A stretch of DNA of 64,000 bases from an uncultured Enterorhabdus sp. (GTDB lineage: Bacteria > Actinomycetota > Coriobacteriia > Coriobacteriales > Eggerthellaceae), in the NCBI GenBank assembly GCA_947649205.1, contig CANSQM010000014.1, positions 1-64,000 on the forward strand. The letters are read 5' to 3'. Below, piece by piece: positions 7,414 to 15,713 of the stretch. The position numbers and the translations under genes were made by a program. How positions within the stretch are numbered: the stretch's first letter is position 1; the number at the start of each line of letters is the position of its first letter. The notes under the pieces are model-generated. The model was not told the DNA's origin and did not search any database. It was given only the letters and a program-made list of their open reading frames with translations.

Positions 7414-8040
7414 CTACAGAGGCAGGAACACGGCCAAGGTGCCGCTTTCGACGGAGATACGGGCGGGGGTGCCCACGAACTCGTTGGATAGGCCCCAGCT
7501 CGTGCGGTTCGTGAGCGCAACGCCGTCGAGCCCGTACTTCAGCCCCTCCTCCACGACGCCCGTGGACACATCGGTGAGCGAGAAGACCGACACAATGCCC
7601 TCGTCGGCCGCCTCGATCAGCAGCTCGCCCGGCCCTGCCAGCAGCGCGACGCGCTCGCGCTCCCCCACGGCCACCACGTCCAGCCCTCGCTCGGCGAACG
7701 AGGCCAGAAGCGACAGATTCGCGAGCGTGTGATCGAGCCGGCCGCCGAGGGCCCCGTAGACCACCGCGGCCGCAGCCCCGCGGGCCACGACCTCTTCCAG
7801 GGCCAGCTCCATGTCCGAAGCGTCCTTTTCGGGAGGAAACCTGCGCACGGGCACGCCTTCGGGCACATAGCTCAGCGAGTCGAAGTCGCCCAGAGCCAAA
7901 TCGGGCACGCGCCCGAGGGCCTCCAGGGATGCGAAGCCGCCATCCACGGCGATCACACAGTCGAACGCGCCCTCCCTGTCCCAGGCGACGAAATGGGCGC
8001 CGTTGAAATCCGAGGCGCCGACTAGAGCGTAGGTGGTCAC
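7414..8040 (-). CDS. thiN: Thiamine diphosphokinase
   Basis: A 208-residue enzyme with the thiamine pyrophosphokinase landmarks AVDGG, LGDFDS, KDASDMELAL and GALGGRLDHTLANL, which bind ATP-Mg and thiamine. It converts thiamine to thiamine diphosphate, the ligand of the neighbouring riboswitch. The GTG at 8040 was chosen because GAAGGGA sits 5 nt upstream; an in-frame TTG at 8058 has nothing comparable. It is transcribed toward the thi operon but ends before the riboswitch, so it escapes that control unless transcripts read through. Confidence 0.94.
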   Translation of the reverse strand: MTTYALVGASDFNGAHFVAWDREGAFDCVIAVDGGFASLEALGRVPDLALGDFDSLSYVPEGVPVRRFPPEKDASDMELALEEVVARGAAAAVVYGALGGRLDHTLANLSLLASFAERGLDVVAVGERERVALLAGPGELLIEAADEGIVSVFSLTDVSTGVVEEGLKYGLDGVALTNRTSWGLSNEFVGTPARISVESGTLAVFLPL

Positions 8041-8051
8041 GAAAGTCCCTT

Positions 8052-8080
8052 CTGGCAAGTTCCGTCCTTTCTGCTACAAT
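8052..8080 (+). promoter_or_regulatory. Promoter of rnpB
   Basis: CTGGCA (8052-8057), a 17-bp spacer and TACAAT (8075-8080) end 6 nt before the RNase P RNA. It lies divergent from, and overlaps, the thiN start region. Confidence 0.65.
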
Positions 8081-8086
8081 ACCACA

Positions 8087-8460
8087 GGCGAGCGGGCCAG
8101 ACGGCCGCGTGCCCTTCGGGGTGCGAGGAAAGTCCGGGCTCCGCAGGGCAAGATGCCAGCTAACGGCTGGGCGGGGCGACCCGACGGAAAGTGCCACAGA
8201 AAAGAAGACTCCCCCGCATGAAACGTGTCGCCTGCGCGGCACGCACGAAACGGGAGAAAAGCTGAAACGGTGCGGTAAGAGCGCACCAGCGCGCTGGCAA
8301 CAGCGCGGCTTGGTAAACCCCATCTGGAGCAAGCGCAAATAGGAGCGCCATACGGTGGCCCGCCGTGCGCTCGGGTTGCGTGCTAGAGGCGCGAGGCGAC
8401 TCACGTTCGAGATAAATGGCCGTCCCCGACAGAACCCGGCTTATAGGCCCGCTCGCCTCT
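8087..8460 (+). ncRNA. rnpB: RNase P RNA, bacterial type A
   Basis: About 374 nt. The 5' end GGCGAGCGGGCC pairs with the 3' end GGCCCGCTCGCC (helix P1 and its neighbours). Conserved core blocks are present: GAGGAAAGTCCGGGCTC near the 5' side and AGAACCCGGCTTATAGGCCC near the 3' side, with GGTAAACCCC and GATAAATGGCCGTC between. It processes tRNA 5' ends together with RnpA, which is not in this window. Confidence 0.97.
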
Positions 8461-8549
8461 CTTGTTTCACCGTTGCTGACGCAACGGCGAACGGGGCCGA
8501 TGCTGCGGTTCCGACGGGCACCTGCCCTTCGCATTCAAAACTTACCTTC

Positions 8550-8578
8550 GCGTACCAAAGTACGCTCAGCCGTTTTTC
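8550..8578 (+). terminator. Weak candidate terminator after rnpB
   Basis: GCGTAC-CAAA-GTACGC forms a 6-bp hairpin, followed after 10 nt by TTTTT. The gap before the T-run makes it atypical. Otherwise 8461-8650 shows no gene; a second small hairpin is CCGTTGC/GCAACGG at about 8471-8488. Confidence 0.35.
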
Positions 8579-8651
8579 AAGCGAATTCCAGGCGCCTGTC
8601 GGAACCTCGCTGACTTCCTTGGGCGAACCTGCAGGACAAAAAGAGAAATAT

Positions 8652-8681
8652 AAAAAGAACCGCCCCTCGGGACGGTTCTTG
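8652..8681 (-). terminator. Terminator of the division cluster (after divIVA)
   Basis: Stem AAGAACCG / CGGTTCTT with an inner CCC/GGG pair; on the minus strand it is followed by TTTTTATATTT. It lies 27 nt past the divIVA stop and would end the long mra-div transcript. Confidence 0.88.
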
Positions 8682-8707
8682 CATACCTGGGAGATTTTCT
8701 CGGCTGA

Positions 8708-9529
8708 TTAATCGATTTCCTCGAACTCGAAGTCGTCGGCGTCGCCGAAGCCGGAGAGGTCCTTCTCGTAGGCCGAGGCGACCGGCGTGGCGGCGGCCAC
8801 GGCCATGCCGGTGGCGGCCGGAGCCGCGGGGGCAGCCGGGGTCACGTAGGACGAGGGGGCCACGTACTCGTCGATCTCGAAGGTGCCGGTCATGCCGGAA
8901 GCCACATCGTAATCGCCGTCGCCGGCCGCAGCGGCAGCCGCGGGCACGTTGGCACCGATGTCGGCCAGCTTGCGGGAGGCATCGGAGATGATGTCCTTCA
9001 GCAGGTCGGCGTACTCCTCGCGGGCATCCTCGCGGTCGTCCTGGAGCTTGCGGATGGCGTCGATGACGTCTTGGCGATCGGTGTTGGCACGATCGATGAT
9101 GCGCTGAGCCTCATCGCGGGCGTCCTGGATGGTCTCCGTGGCGTTCGCGTTGGCCTTGGCCAGGATCTCGTCAGCGGAGCGCTGGGCGATGATGAGGGCC
9201 TGGGCGATGGCGTTGTCGTCGGCGCGCTTGTCGTTGAGCTGGCGCTCCAAGTCGGCAATGATGGCGTCCTTCTGGGCGAGCTGGGCGTCGAACTCGGCGG
9301 TGTCCACCGTGGAGACGGTCTCGGAGATGGCCACCGTGGCGGAGGCCGGAGCGTCGAAGCCGCTGAAGCGGTCCTCCTCCAGCTGCGCCTGCAGGTGGGC
9401 GATGGTGTCGTTCAGCACGTCGATCTCGTCGGCCACGTGCTCGAGGAAGACATCGACCTCGTCGACGTCGTAGCCCTTGCGATCGATGGAGAAGCTCTGA
9501 TTGTGGATGTCAGAAGCGGTGATAGCCAT
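8708..9529 (-). CDS. divIVA: DivIVA-family coiled-coil cell division/polar growth protein
   Basis: A 273-residue protein with the DivIVA N-terminal lipid-binding domain (IHNQSFSIDRKGYDVDEVDVFL, residues about 7-29), which is followed by long coiled-coil segments to about residue 190 and an Ala/Pro/Val-rich tail ending in an acidic patch (DADDFEFEEID). DivIVA binds curved membrane at poles and septa and recruits wall-growth proteins. It is the last gene of the cluster that starts with mraZ, after yggT and sepF, an order common in Gram-positive bacteria. Confidence 0.93.
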   Translation of the reverse strand: MAITASDIHNQSFSIDRKGYDVDEVDVFLEHVADEIDVLNDTIAHLQAQLEEDRFSGFDAPASATVAISETVSTVDTAEFDAQLAQKDAIIADLERQLNDKRADDNAIAQALIIAQRSADEILAKANANATETIQDARDEAQRIIDRANTDRQDVIDAIRKLQDDREDAREEYADLLKDIISDASRKLADIGANVPAAAAAAGDGDYDVASGMTGTFEIDEYVAPSSYVTPAAPAAPAATGMAVAAATPVASAYEKDLSGFGDADDFEFEEID

Positions 9530-9586
9530 GAATGTTACCCTAGCCCTTCTCGTTCCCGTTGTTGTCTGTATGCCGGTCGTCTGACT

Positions 9587-9844
9587 TTAGAAGAGCACTA
9601 CCAGCAAGTGTACCCCGAATTGTAATACAAGCAAGGCGATGATGGGGGTTACGTCCACCATACCTCCAAGGGGCGGAATCAATTTCCTGAACAAATTCAG
9701 GTACGGGTCGCACAGTTTCCCGAGGGCCCGGTAGATGTCGCCGATAATGCCCGTCTGCGTATTCGGTAGCCACGACATCATCACATAGACGAAGATGATC
9801 ATGGAGTACGCATCCGCCAGACGGACGAGGAGAGAGGTTAGCAT
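9587..9844 (-). CDS. yggT: YggT family membrane protein
   Basis: An 85-residue protein with two hydrophobic segments (about 4-24 and 65-85) joined by a cytoplasmic or extracellular loop with the YggT landmarks WLPNTQTG and CDPYLNLFRKLIPPLGG..DVTPIIAL. AAGGAG lies 8 nt before the ATG. It lies between sepF and divIVA, as in many Gram-positive division clusters. The function is not established; links to division, osmotic tolerance and ion transport have been proposed for homologues. Confidence 0.9.
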   Translation of the reverse strand: MLTSLLVRLADAYSMIIFVYVMMSWLPNTQTGIIGDIYRALGKLCDPYLNLFRKLIPPLGGMVDVTPIIALLVLQFGVHLLVVLF

Positions 9845-9907
9845 GGGTAAAGCTCCTTAGAACGCTTCGCGGCCCCGGTGTTGCCGGGCCGTTTCGGAGG
9901 GGACGGC

Positions 9908-10732
9908 CTAGACGAGGCCCTGGCTGCGCAAATACGAGCGCTCGGCCTCGGACAGCTCGTTCACGCGGGTGAGGGCGAACACCTTGTTGCCCACGCACTC
10001 GACGCTGGCATCCAGGGCGCTGGCCACGCCGAAGGAGAAGTCGAGGATGCGCTTGGAGAGGGCATCGGGCGTGCCCGTCAGGCAGAGCACCACGGCGTCG
10101 CCGAGCTTGAGGGCCGTGGAGACCGCCTCGGCGTCGTTGTAGGCCGCGGGCTTGATGACCTTGAGGGTGCGGGAGGGCGCCGTGCGCGAGCCGGAGAAGG
10201 CGCTGGCCCCCGTGAAGCTGCTGCGGGCGGCCGGGCGCTCCTCGGCCGGCGCCGGGGCCGTGGGCTCGAACAGCGAGTTGAGCCCTTCGGAGCGGGCCTG
10301 ATGGGCCGCCGAGGCCGCAGCGGAGGCGGCGGCGGTGCCCTCGGGGGTCATCTGGGGCGGCAGCGAGGAATCCACCATGGTGCGGAAGGAGCTGGAGCCG
10401 GAGGAGCGGCGCGAGCTGACGGCGTTGTCATCGGGCAGGGACGGCACCTGGGTGCGGGCCCGCACATCGTCGATGGACACGAGGCGCGGCATGGTGGAGC
10501 GGCCCGCGGAGCGCGCACCGGGCTCGCGGGTGGTCACCGAGTCGTAGCGGTCGAAGGAGCTGCGGGACGAGGTGCGGGTATAGCTCTCGTCGTAGCCGTA
10601 CTCGCCGTAGTCCTCCCCCTCGTCGTCGTACTCCTCGTAGTCGTCGTAGTACTCCTCATAGTCGTCCTTGCGACCGAAACCCAGTTTCGACTTGATATCG
10701 CCGAACATGCGCTTGCCGTCGTTCAGGTCCAT
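9908..10732 (-). CDS. sepF: Cell division protein SepF
   Basis: A 274-residue SepF. The conserved SepF domain is at the C-terminus (about 188-272: LKVIKPAAYNDAEAVSTAL, GDAVVLCL, RILDFSFGVASALDA, KVFAL). The N-terminus (MDLNDGKRMFGDIKSKLGFG) is the expected amphipathic membrane anchor. Between them lies a long linker that begins with an Asp/Glu/Tyr-rich run (residues 23-52) and continues Ser/Ala-rich, making the protein much longer than the usual 150-200 residues. SepF polymerises and ties FtsZ to the membrane; with no ftsA in the cluster it is probably the main anchor. GCAGGAGG precedes the ATG. Confidence 0.93.
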   Translation of the reverse strand: MDLNDGKRMFGDIKSKLGFGRKDDYEEYYDDYEEYDDEGEDYGEYGYDESYTRTSSRSSFDRYDSVTTREPGARSAGRSTMPRLVSIDDVRARTQVPSLPDDNAVSSRRSSGSSSFRTMVDSSLPPQMTPEGTAAASAAASAAHQARSEGLNSLFEPTAPAPAEERPAARSSFTGASAFSGSRTAPSRTLKVIKPAAYNDAEAVSTALKLGDAVVLCLTGTPDALSKRILDFSFGVASALDASVECVGNKVFALTRVNELSEAERSYLRSQGLV

Positions 10733-10847
10733 GGGGCCTCCTGCTTCGTTTCCGCGGCGACCCGCAGTCGCCCTTGCTCGTATAAGGTCTCAGGGACGCA
10801 AGCGAGCGCCCTGCCGTAAGCCACCCACCATCATAGCAGGTTCGCCG

Positions 10848-11540
10848 CTACTCCTCGAAAGAATCGCTAAAGATAGCACGGCCAACGCGCACCATGGTGG
10901 CGCCGCAGGCGATGGCGCAGGGCCAATCCTCGCTCATGCCCATGGACAGCTCGGTGAAGACCTCCGCCTCCGCACCGTCCAGGGAGGCGCGAATCTCCCC
11001 CGCCAGGGCTGCAAGCCCCCGGAAGGCGGCCTCGGCGGCGGCAGGATCGCCCTGGGGCGCCATGGTCATGAGGCCGAGCACCCGCAGATGGGGCAGCACC
11101 GCCAGCGCCCGCACGAGCTCGAGGGCCTCCTGGGGGGCGACGCCGCTCTTGGAGGCCTCCCCCGAGACGTTCACCTCCACGAGCACGTCCTGCACCGTGC
11201 CGAGACGGCCGGCCGCCTCGTTGATCTTCTGCCCATGGCGCAGGGTGTGGAGCGAGTGGATGAGAGCAGCCGCCCCCACGATATCGGGAATGCGCCGCGA
11301 CTGGATATTGCCGATGAAATGCCAGCGCACTTCGGGGAACTGGGCGGCCCGGGCCACCAGCTGATCGGGGCGGTTCTCCCCGAAGTCCCGGGCGCCGGCC
11401 GCCAGGGCGGCGGCCACGCCCTCGGGGCCGACGGTCTTCGACACGGCGATGAGGCGCACGTCGGACGGCTCGCGCCCGCACTGCTCGCAGGCCGCGGCCA
11501 CCTCGATGGCAACGCGGCGGTATTGGTCTTCCACGCTCAC
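10848..11540 (-). CDS. PLP homeostasis protein (YggS/PROSC family)
   Basis: A 230-residue single-domain alanine-racemase-fold protein. The PLP lysine lies in IAVSKTV, and GARDFGENRPDQL, WHFIGNIQSRR, VLVEVNVSGEASKSG, GLMTMAP and ELSMGMSEDWPCAI are family landmarks. It binds PLP and affects vitamin B6 and amino-acid balance. The GTG at 11540 is favoured because GGAAAGG sits 8 nt upstream; a GTG at 11549 overlapping the pgeF stop as GTGA is the alternative. It lies between pgeF and sepF, the usual order. Confidence 0.93.
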   Translation of the reverse strand: MSVEDQYRRVAIEVAAACEQCGREPSDVRLIAVSKTVGPEGVAAALAAGARDFGENRPDQLVARAAQFPEVRWHFIGNIQSRRIPDIVGAAALIHSLHTLRHGQKINEAAGRLGTVQDVLVEVNVSGEASKSGVAPQEALELVRALAVLPHLRVLGLMTMAPQGDPAAAEAAFRGLAALAGEIRASLDGAEAEVFTELSMGMSEDWPCAIACGATMVRVGRAIFSDSFEE

Positions 11541-11545
11541 GGGAA

Positions 11546-12373
11546 TCACCTTTCCAATCGACAGGCCAGGGCTCCATGGCGGCCGCAGCGGCCGCCCGAG
11601 GCCCGATAGGAGAAGTACTGCTCGGGATGGCACTGGGTGCAAATGCCGGCCTCGGCCACACGGGCCCCATCGATGCCGATGGCGGCCAGATCGGCCCGGA
11701 TGGCGGCGGCCATGGACACGTGGCGCCCGTCGGGCCCCACGCAGGCAGGACCGAAGGCATCGCGGAACCGGGCGGCCACGTCGTCGCCCACCTCGAAGCA
11801 GCAGGGGCCGATATGAGGCCCAATGTACACGTTGATCTCGGAGGCATCCACCGAGGCAGCCGCGGCGAGATCGACGACGGCCGCGCTGGCGATGCGGCCG
11901 ACGCACCCGCGCCAGCCCCCATGGGCCACGGCGAAAGAGCCGTCGGGGGCCACGGCAATGATCGGCGTGCAGTCGGCGAAGCAGAGCAGGGCCAGCGTGT
12001 CGGGCACCGTGACGAGGAAGCCGTCGGCCCCCTCGGCCGCTGCGGCCCGGGCGGCCTCGCGGGCAGCGGCGCCCGCTTCGCGCACGGAGACGATGCGGGT
12101 GCCGTGAACCTGGTTGGCGGTCACGACCGCATCAGGACCGACGCCGAGGGCCCGGGCGGCCCGGGCAACGTTCTCGGTCACAACCGCAAGGTCGTCGCCC
12201 ACATGGCCGCCAAGGTTCAGGGAGCCGTAGCACCCCTCGCTCACGCCGCCCTCACGGCCCGTAAAAGCAATGCGCACGCCCGTGAGGCGGGCGAGCGCAT
12301 TGTCGGTGAGCACCGGGATGGCGCCCAGATTCATGTTTTCGAGCCGCGGCAGCGGCAGGCTCGTCTGCGCCAT
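11546..12373 (-). CDS. pgeF: Laccase-domain purine nucleoside phosphorylase/peptidoglycan editing factor (PgeF/YfiH)
   Basis: A 275-residue member of the DUF152/YfiH family. Metal and active-site motifs are GSLNLGGHVGDD, NQVHGTRI, ADCTPIIAV, AVAHGGWRG and GPHIGPCCFEVG, with His and Cys ligands in the expected places. Homologues act on purine nucleosides, and in E. coli PgeF prevents L-Ser replacing L-Ala in the wall peptide, which fits its place after ftsZ. The ATG is 15 nt from the ftsZ stop and has no clear ribosome binding site; coupling is likely. Confidence 0.93.
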   Translation of the reverse strand: MAQTSLPLPRLENMNLGAIPVLTDNALARLTGVRIAFTGREGGVSEGCYGSLNLGGHVGDDLAVVTENVARAARALGVGPDAVVTANQVHGTRIVSVREAGAAAREAARAAAAEGADGFLVTVPDTLALLCFADCTPIIAVAPDGSFAVAHGGWRGCVGRIASAAVVDLAAAASVDASEINVYIGPHIGPCCFEVGDDVAARFRDAFGPACVGPDGRHVSMAAAIRADLAAIGIDGARVAEAGICTQCHPEQYFSYRASGGRCGRHGALACRLER

Positions 12374-12388
12374 GGCGAAGACGGCGGC

Positions 12389-13510
12389 CTAGCGCTGGCG
12401 CTTCAGGAAGTCGGGGATGTAGTCCTCGTCGGCGAAGCGGTTCGCCGGGGCCGGAGCGCTGAAGGTGACCGGGGCCTGCTGAACCGGCTGGGGAGCCGGG
12501 GCCTCGGTGGGGGCGAACAGGTCCTTGCGGGAGAAGTCCATGGACGACTGGGCCGCGCCCACCTTGAAGCCGGTGGCGATGACCGTGATGCGCACGGCAT
12601 CGCGGAGTTCCTCGTCGATGATCTGGCCGTAGATGATGTTGGCGTTGTCGTCGGCGCAGGCCTCCACGGTGCGGGCCGCCTCGGACACCTCGGTCAGGGT
12701 GAGGTCGGGGCCGCCGGCGATGGAGAACAGCACGCGGGAGGCGCCGGCGATGGAGGACTCGAGCAGGCTGGAAGAGGTGGCCTGCTGGGCGGCGTCCAGA
12801 GCGCGATTCTCGCCCGTGGAGATGCCGATGCCCATCATGGCCGTGCCCGCGTCCTTCATGACCGTGCGGATGTCGGCGAAGTCGAGGTTGATGAGGCCGG
12901 GGATGGTGATGAGGTCGGTGACGCCCTGGATGCCCTGGCGCAAGGTATCGTCGCAGATGCGGAAGGCATCGATCATGGACGTCTTCTTATCGACGATCTC
13001 GAGCAGACGATCGTTGGGGATCACGATGAGGGTGTCGACCTTCTGGGAGAGCAGGTCGATGCCCTGGTCGGCCTGGTTGCGACGGAGACGCCCCTCGAAG
13101 GAGAAGGGCTTGGTGACGACGCCCACGGTAAGGGCGCCGATCTCCTCGCGGGCGATCTCGGCCACGATGGGGGCCGCACCCGTACCGGTGCCGCCGCCTT
13201 CGCCGGCAGTGACGAAGACCATATCGGCCTCGGCCAGAGCCTCGCGGATCTCCGCCCGGCTCTCCTCGGCGGCCTGGCAGCCCACCTGGGGGTTCGCGCC
13301 GGCCCCGAGGCCGCGCGTCAGCTCTTCGCCGATGTGGATGGTCTTGTCGGCATCGGACATGAGCAGGGCCTGACGGTCGGTGTTGACCGCGATGAACTCG
13401 ACGCCGCGCACACCGGCCTCCACCATGCGGTTCACCGCATTGGTACCGCCGCCGCCCACGCCGACGACCTTGATGACCGCCAGATGCTCTCCGCCAGGGA
13501 TATTCGCCAT
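12389..13510 (-). CDS. ftsZ: Cell division GTPase FtsZ
   Basis: A 373-residue tubulin homologue. GTP-binding landmarks are [16 protein letters not shown], the tubulin signature [12 protein letters not shown] and the T7-loop region [10 protein letters not shown]. The C-terminal peptide ends [13 protein letters not shown], the binding site for anchors such as SepF. A Pro/Ala-rich linker of about 40 residues precedes it. The ATG at 13510 has GGAGGAA 6 nt upstream. It polymerises at midcell to form the Z ring. The 208-nt gap before ftsQ's stop may hold a separate promoter, but none is convincing. Confidence 0.98.
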   Translation of the reverse strand: MANIPGGEHLAVIKVVGVGGGGTNAVNRMVEAGVRGVEFIAVNTDRQALLMSDADKTIHIGEELTRGLGAGANPQVGCQAAEESRAEIREALAEADMVFVTAGEGGGTGTGAAPIVAEIAREEIGALTVGVVTKPFSFEGRLRRNQADQGIDLLSQKVDTLIVIPNDRLLEIVDKKTSMIDAFRICDDTLRQGIQGVTDLITIPGLINLDFADIRTVMKDAGTAMMGIGISTGENRALDAAQQATSSSLLESSIAGASRVLFSIAGGPDLTLTEVSEAARTVEACADDNANIIYGQIIDEELRDAVRITVIATGFKVGAAQSSMDFSRKDLFAPTEAPAPQPVQQAPVTFSAPAPANRFADEDYIPDFLKRQR

Positions 13511-13718
13511 TGTTGTTTCCTCCACACTAGCTGCGTTTCAATGCTGCGTTGCAATCGTTCTTCGCGCACCGCGGACGGCACGCCCACAAGGCCGCTCTTC
13601 CGAACGGCTTTTATGTGGGGATATTGTACACGATGAGGTGCCCTTTGCAACGATGGGCGCGGCTAAAGGATTGTCCACGTCCATGAATACGACAGAACAA
13701 GCCGCGAAGGGCGGAACA

Positions 13719-14759
13719 TCATACGGCTCGCCAGGTGGGGCGGTCGACGACGCGGACGTTGATGTAGGCCACCTTGCCCGGGTGCTCCGCCATGATGGTC
13801 AGGCAGATGCGCTCCTTGTCGCGAATGTCCTCGGCGGTGCCGAAGGCGATCTCGATGCCATTGTCGAGGGTGAGCAGGGTGGAGGCCGCGTCGGTAGCCG
13901 ATACGGTCTTGACCTGCTCGGCCAGTTCCGTGGACAGGCCGTCGAGGATGGCCAGGGCGTTGCTCACGTTCCCGTCGGTGCAGTAGGTACCCACCTCGGG
14001 CGTGAGGCCGAAGGGCACGTCCTTGATGTGCAGCACGGCATCGGCGTCCTCGAAGATCTGGGGGCTGATGGACTGGCCCAGCTCCGAATCGCGGGCGGGG
14101 ATCTCCATGAGCCACATGCCGTCGGAGGCGATGGCCCACATCTGGGTGGTCTTGGCGTTGTCGGCCGCCACGTCCACTACCGCGGCGATCTTGCGCTCGG
14201 TGACGGCAATTTCCAAGGTATTGGGGAAGAGGCGGTTCACGCGCACGCTCTCCACCCAGGCATCGCGCACCACACTGTCCTCGATGGCGCCGGTGTCCAC
14301 GTTGAGCAGGGTGGTGCCCTGGGGCACGGCGGCCAGGATGGCCATCTCCTCGTTGGTGAGGTGGTCGGCGCCGGTCACCTTCACCGATTCGATGGTGAAG
14401 GCCGGCGAGAAGTACAGGCAGCCGTAGGTGCCCCCGAGGAGCACCGCGGCCACGACGAGGGCCACGAAGATACGGAAGCCGCGAGAGCGCTTCGGTCGGG
14501 CGATGGTGCGGGGCGTACCGCCCCGCCGGGCACTCCCCCGACCCTGGTCCAGATCGCCCAGGCGCACGGAGCTCACCGAGCCGCGGCCACCCCTTCCGGA
14601 CCGGGAACCGGTGCGGGGCACCGGCGCCGAGGCAGTGCGGGCGGTCCGGGCGGGACGGCCCGGGCGGGACGCGGCCCGCGGGGCGCGATCGGACGCCGTG
14701 ACGATGCGCCGGGCCGCCCCCTTGTTGTAGCGGGGGTTGTTGGCACCGCGCCTAGCCAT
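13719..14759 (-). CDS. ftsQ: Divisome protein FtsQ/DivIB
   Basis: A 346-residue bitopic protein: a basic Arg/Ala/Gly-rich cytoplasmic region (about 1-105), one membrane helix (FRIFVALVVAAVLLGGTYGC), then an extracellular POTRA domain (FTIESVKVTGADHLTNEE) and a beta domain (FPNTLEIAVTERKIAAVVD). Its ATG overlaps the end of murB by 8 nt, with GAGGAG 4 nt upstream inside murB. It bridges the FtsB/FtsL and FtsW/FtsI parts of the divisome. The long basic cytoplasmic tail is typical of high-GC actinobacteria. Confidence 0.93.
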   Translation of the reverse strand: MARRGANNPRYNKGAARRIVTASDRAPRAASRPGRPARTARTASAPVPRTGSRSGRGGRGSVSSVRLGDLDQGRGSARRGGTPRTIARPKRSRGFRIFVALVVAAVLLGGTYGCLYFSPAFTIESVKVTGADHLTNEEMAILAAVPQGTTLLNVDTGAIEDSVVRDAWVESVRVNRLFPNTLEIAVTERKIAAVVDVAADNAKTTQMWAIASDGMWLMEIPARDSELGQSISPQIFEDADAVLHIKDVPFGLTPEVGTYCTDGNVSNALAILDGLSTELAEQVKTVSATDAASTLLTLDNGIEIAFGTAEDIRDKERICLTIMAEHPGKVAYINVRVVDRPTWRAV

Positions 14760-15705
14760 GGCGCTCCTCGCGGCCGGGGCGGCCGGCCCCGTCGAAGCCG
14801 ACGAGGCGCACCTCGGGCACGAGATCGACGCCGTAGTTGGCCCGCACGCAGCGGCGCACGTGCTCCATGAGAGCGCGCACATCGGCGGCCGTGGCACTGC
14901 CGGCATTCACGATGAAGTTGCCGTGCACGTCGGAGACCCGGGCCCCGCCCACGCTGGCCCCCTTGAGTCCGGCCTCGTCGATGAGGCGGCCCACCGAGGC
15001 GCCCTCGGGGTTCTTGAACACGCTGCCGCAGGTGGGCAGCGCCAGAGGCTGGGTCTGCTGGCGCCGGGCCAGATTCGATTCCATGCGGTCGCGCAGCTGG
15101 AAGGGGTCGGCGGGCACGGCGGCCAGCTCGCACTCGAGGATGGCCTCGTCGGGAGCGAAGGAACTCGTGCGGTAGCCCCAATCGAGCTCGGAGCCGCGAC
15201 GGCGCAACAGGCCCCGGCCGGGCCGGTAGGTGGTGACCGTGACGACGCGCTCGCCGATCCACTCCTCCCGGGAGCCGGCGTTCATGCGCAGAGCGCCGCC
15301 CACGGTGCCCGGCGTGCCCACGGCGAACTCGAAACCGCCGAGGTTGCGGCGGAAGGCATCCTGGACCACGGAGGACAGAGTGGCTCCGGCCCCCACCATG
15401 AAGCGGCCGTCCTCGAAGCGCGAGGAGCGGAAGTCGCGGCCGAGGGCGATGACCACGCCGGAGAAGCCCTCGTCGGCCACGAGCACGTTGGAGCCGCGGC
15501 CGAGCATGATCCAGGGCATGGCCTCGGCGGCGCACACGTCGATGAGGCCCGTGAGGGCCCCGATGGAGTTCGCCCGCACGAAGAAGCGGGCCGGGCCCCC
15601 GATGCGGTAGGTGGTGTGGCGGCTCATGGGCTCGTTGGGATAGACGTCACCATCGAAGCGATCGTCCACGAGCAGCGACTGGAGCGGAGAGGCGTGACGG
15701 GCCAT
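14752..15705 (-). CDS. murB: UDP-N-acetylenolpyruvoylglucosamine reductase
   Basis: A 317-residue flavoenzyme with FAD-binding motifs YRIGGPARFFV and LGRGSNVLVADEGF and the catalytic region PLALPTCGSVFKNPEG, where the Ser acts as proton donor. HGNFIVNAGSATAADV near the C-terminus marks the type II (short) MurB form. It makes UDP-MurNAc. The ATG at 15705 has AGGGGAG just upstream and lies 8 nt after murC; the end overlaps ftsQ. Confidence 0.96.
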   Translation of the reverse strand: MARHASPLQSLLVDDRFDGDVYPNEPMSRHTTYRIGGPARFFVRANSIGALTGLIDVCAAEAMPWIMLGRGSNVLVADEGFSGVVIALGRDFRSSRFEDGRFMVGAGATLSSVVQDAFRRNLGGFEFAVGTPGTVGGALRMNAGSREEWIGERVVTVTTYRPGRGLLRRRGSELDWGYRTSSFAPDEAILECELAAVPADPFQLRDRMESNLARRQQTQPLALPTCGSVFKNPEGASVGRLIDEAGLKGASVGGARVSDVHGNFIVNAGSATAADVRALMEHVRRCVRANYGVDLVPEVRLVGFDGAGRPGREERHG

Positions 15706-15713
15706 GGGCTCCC

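Noticed and set aside
11541-11906. Extended N-terminus of the YggS-family gene into pgeF
   Set aside because: The extra residues are an Arg/Gly-rich frame-shifted reading of pgeF. The family's normal N-terminus begins at the GTG near 11540.
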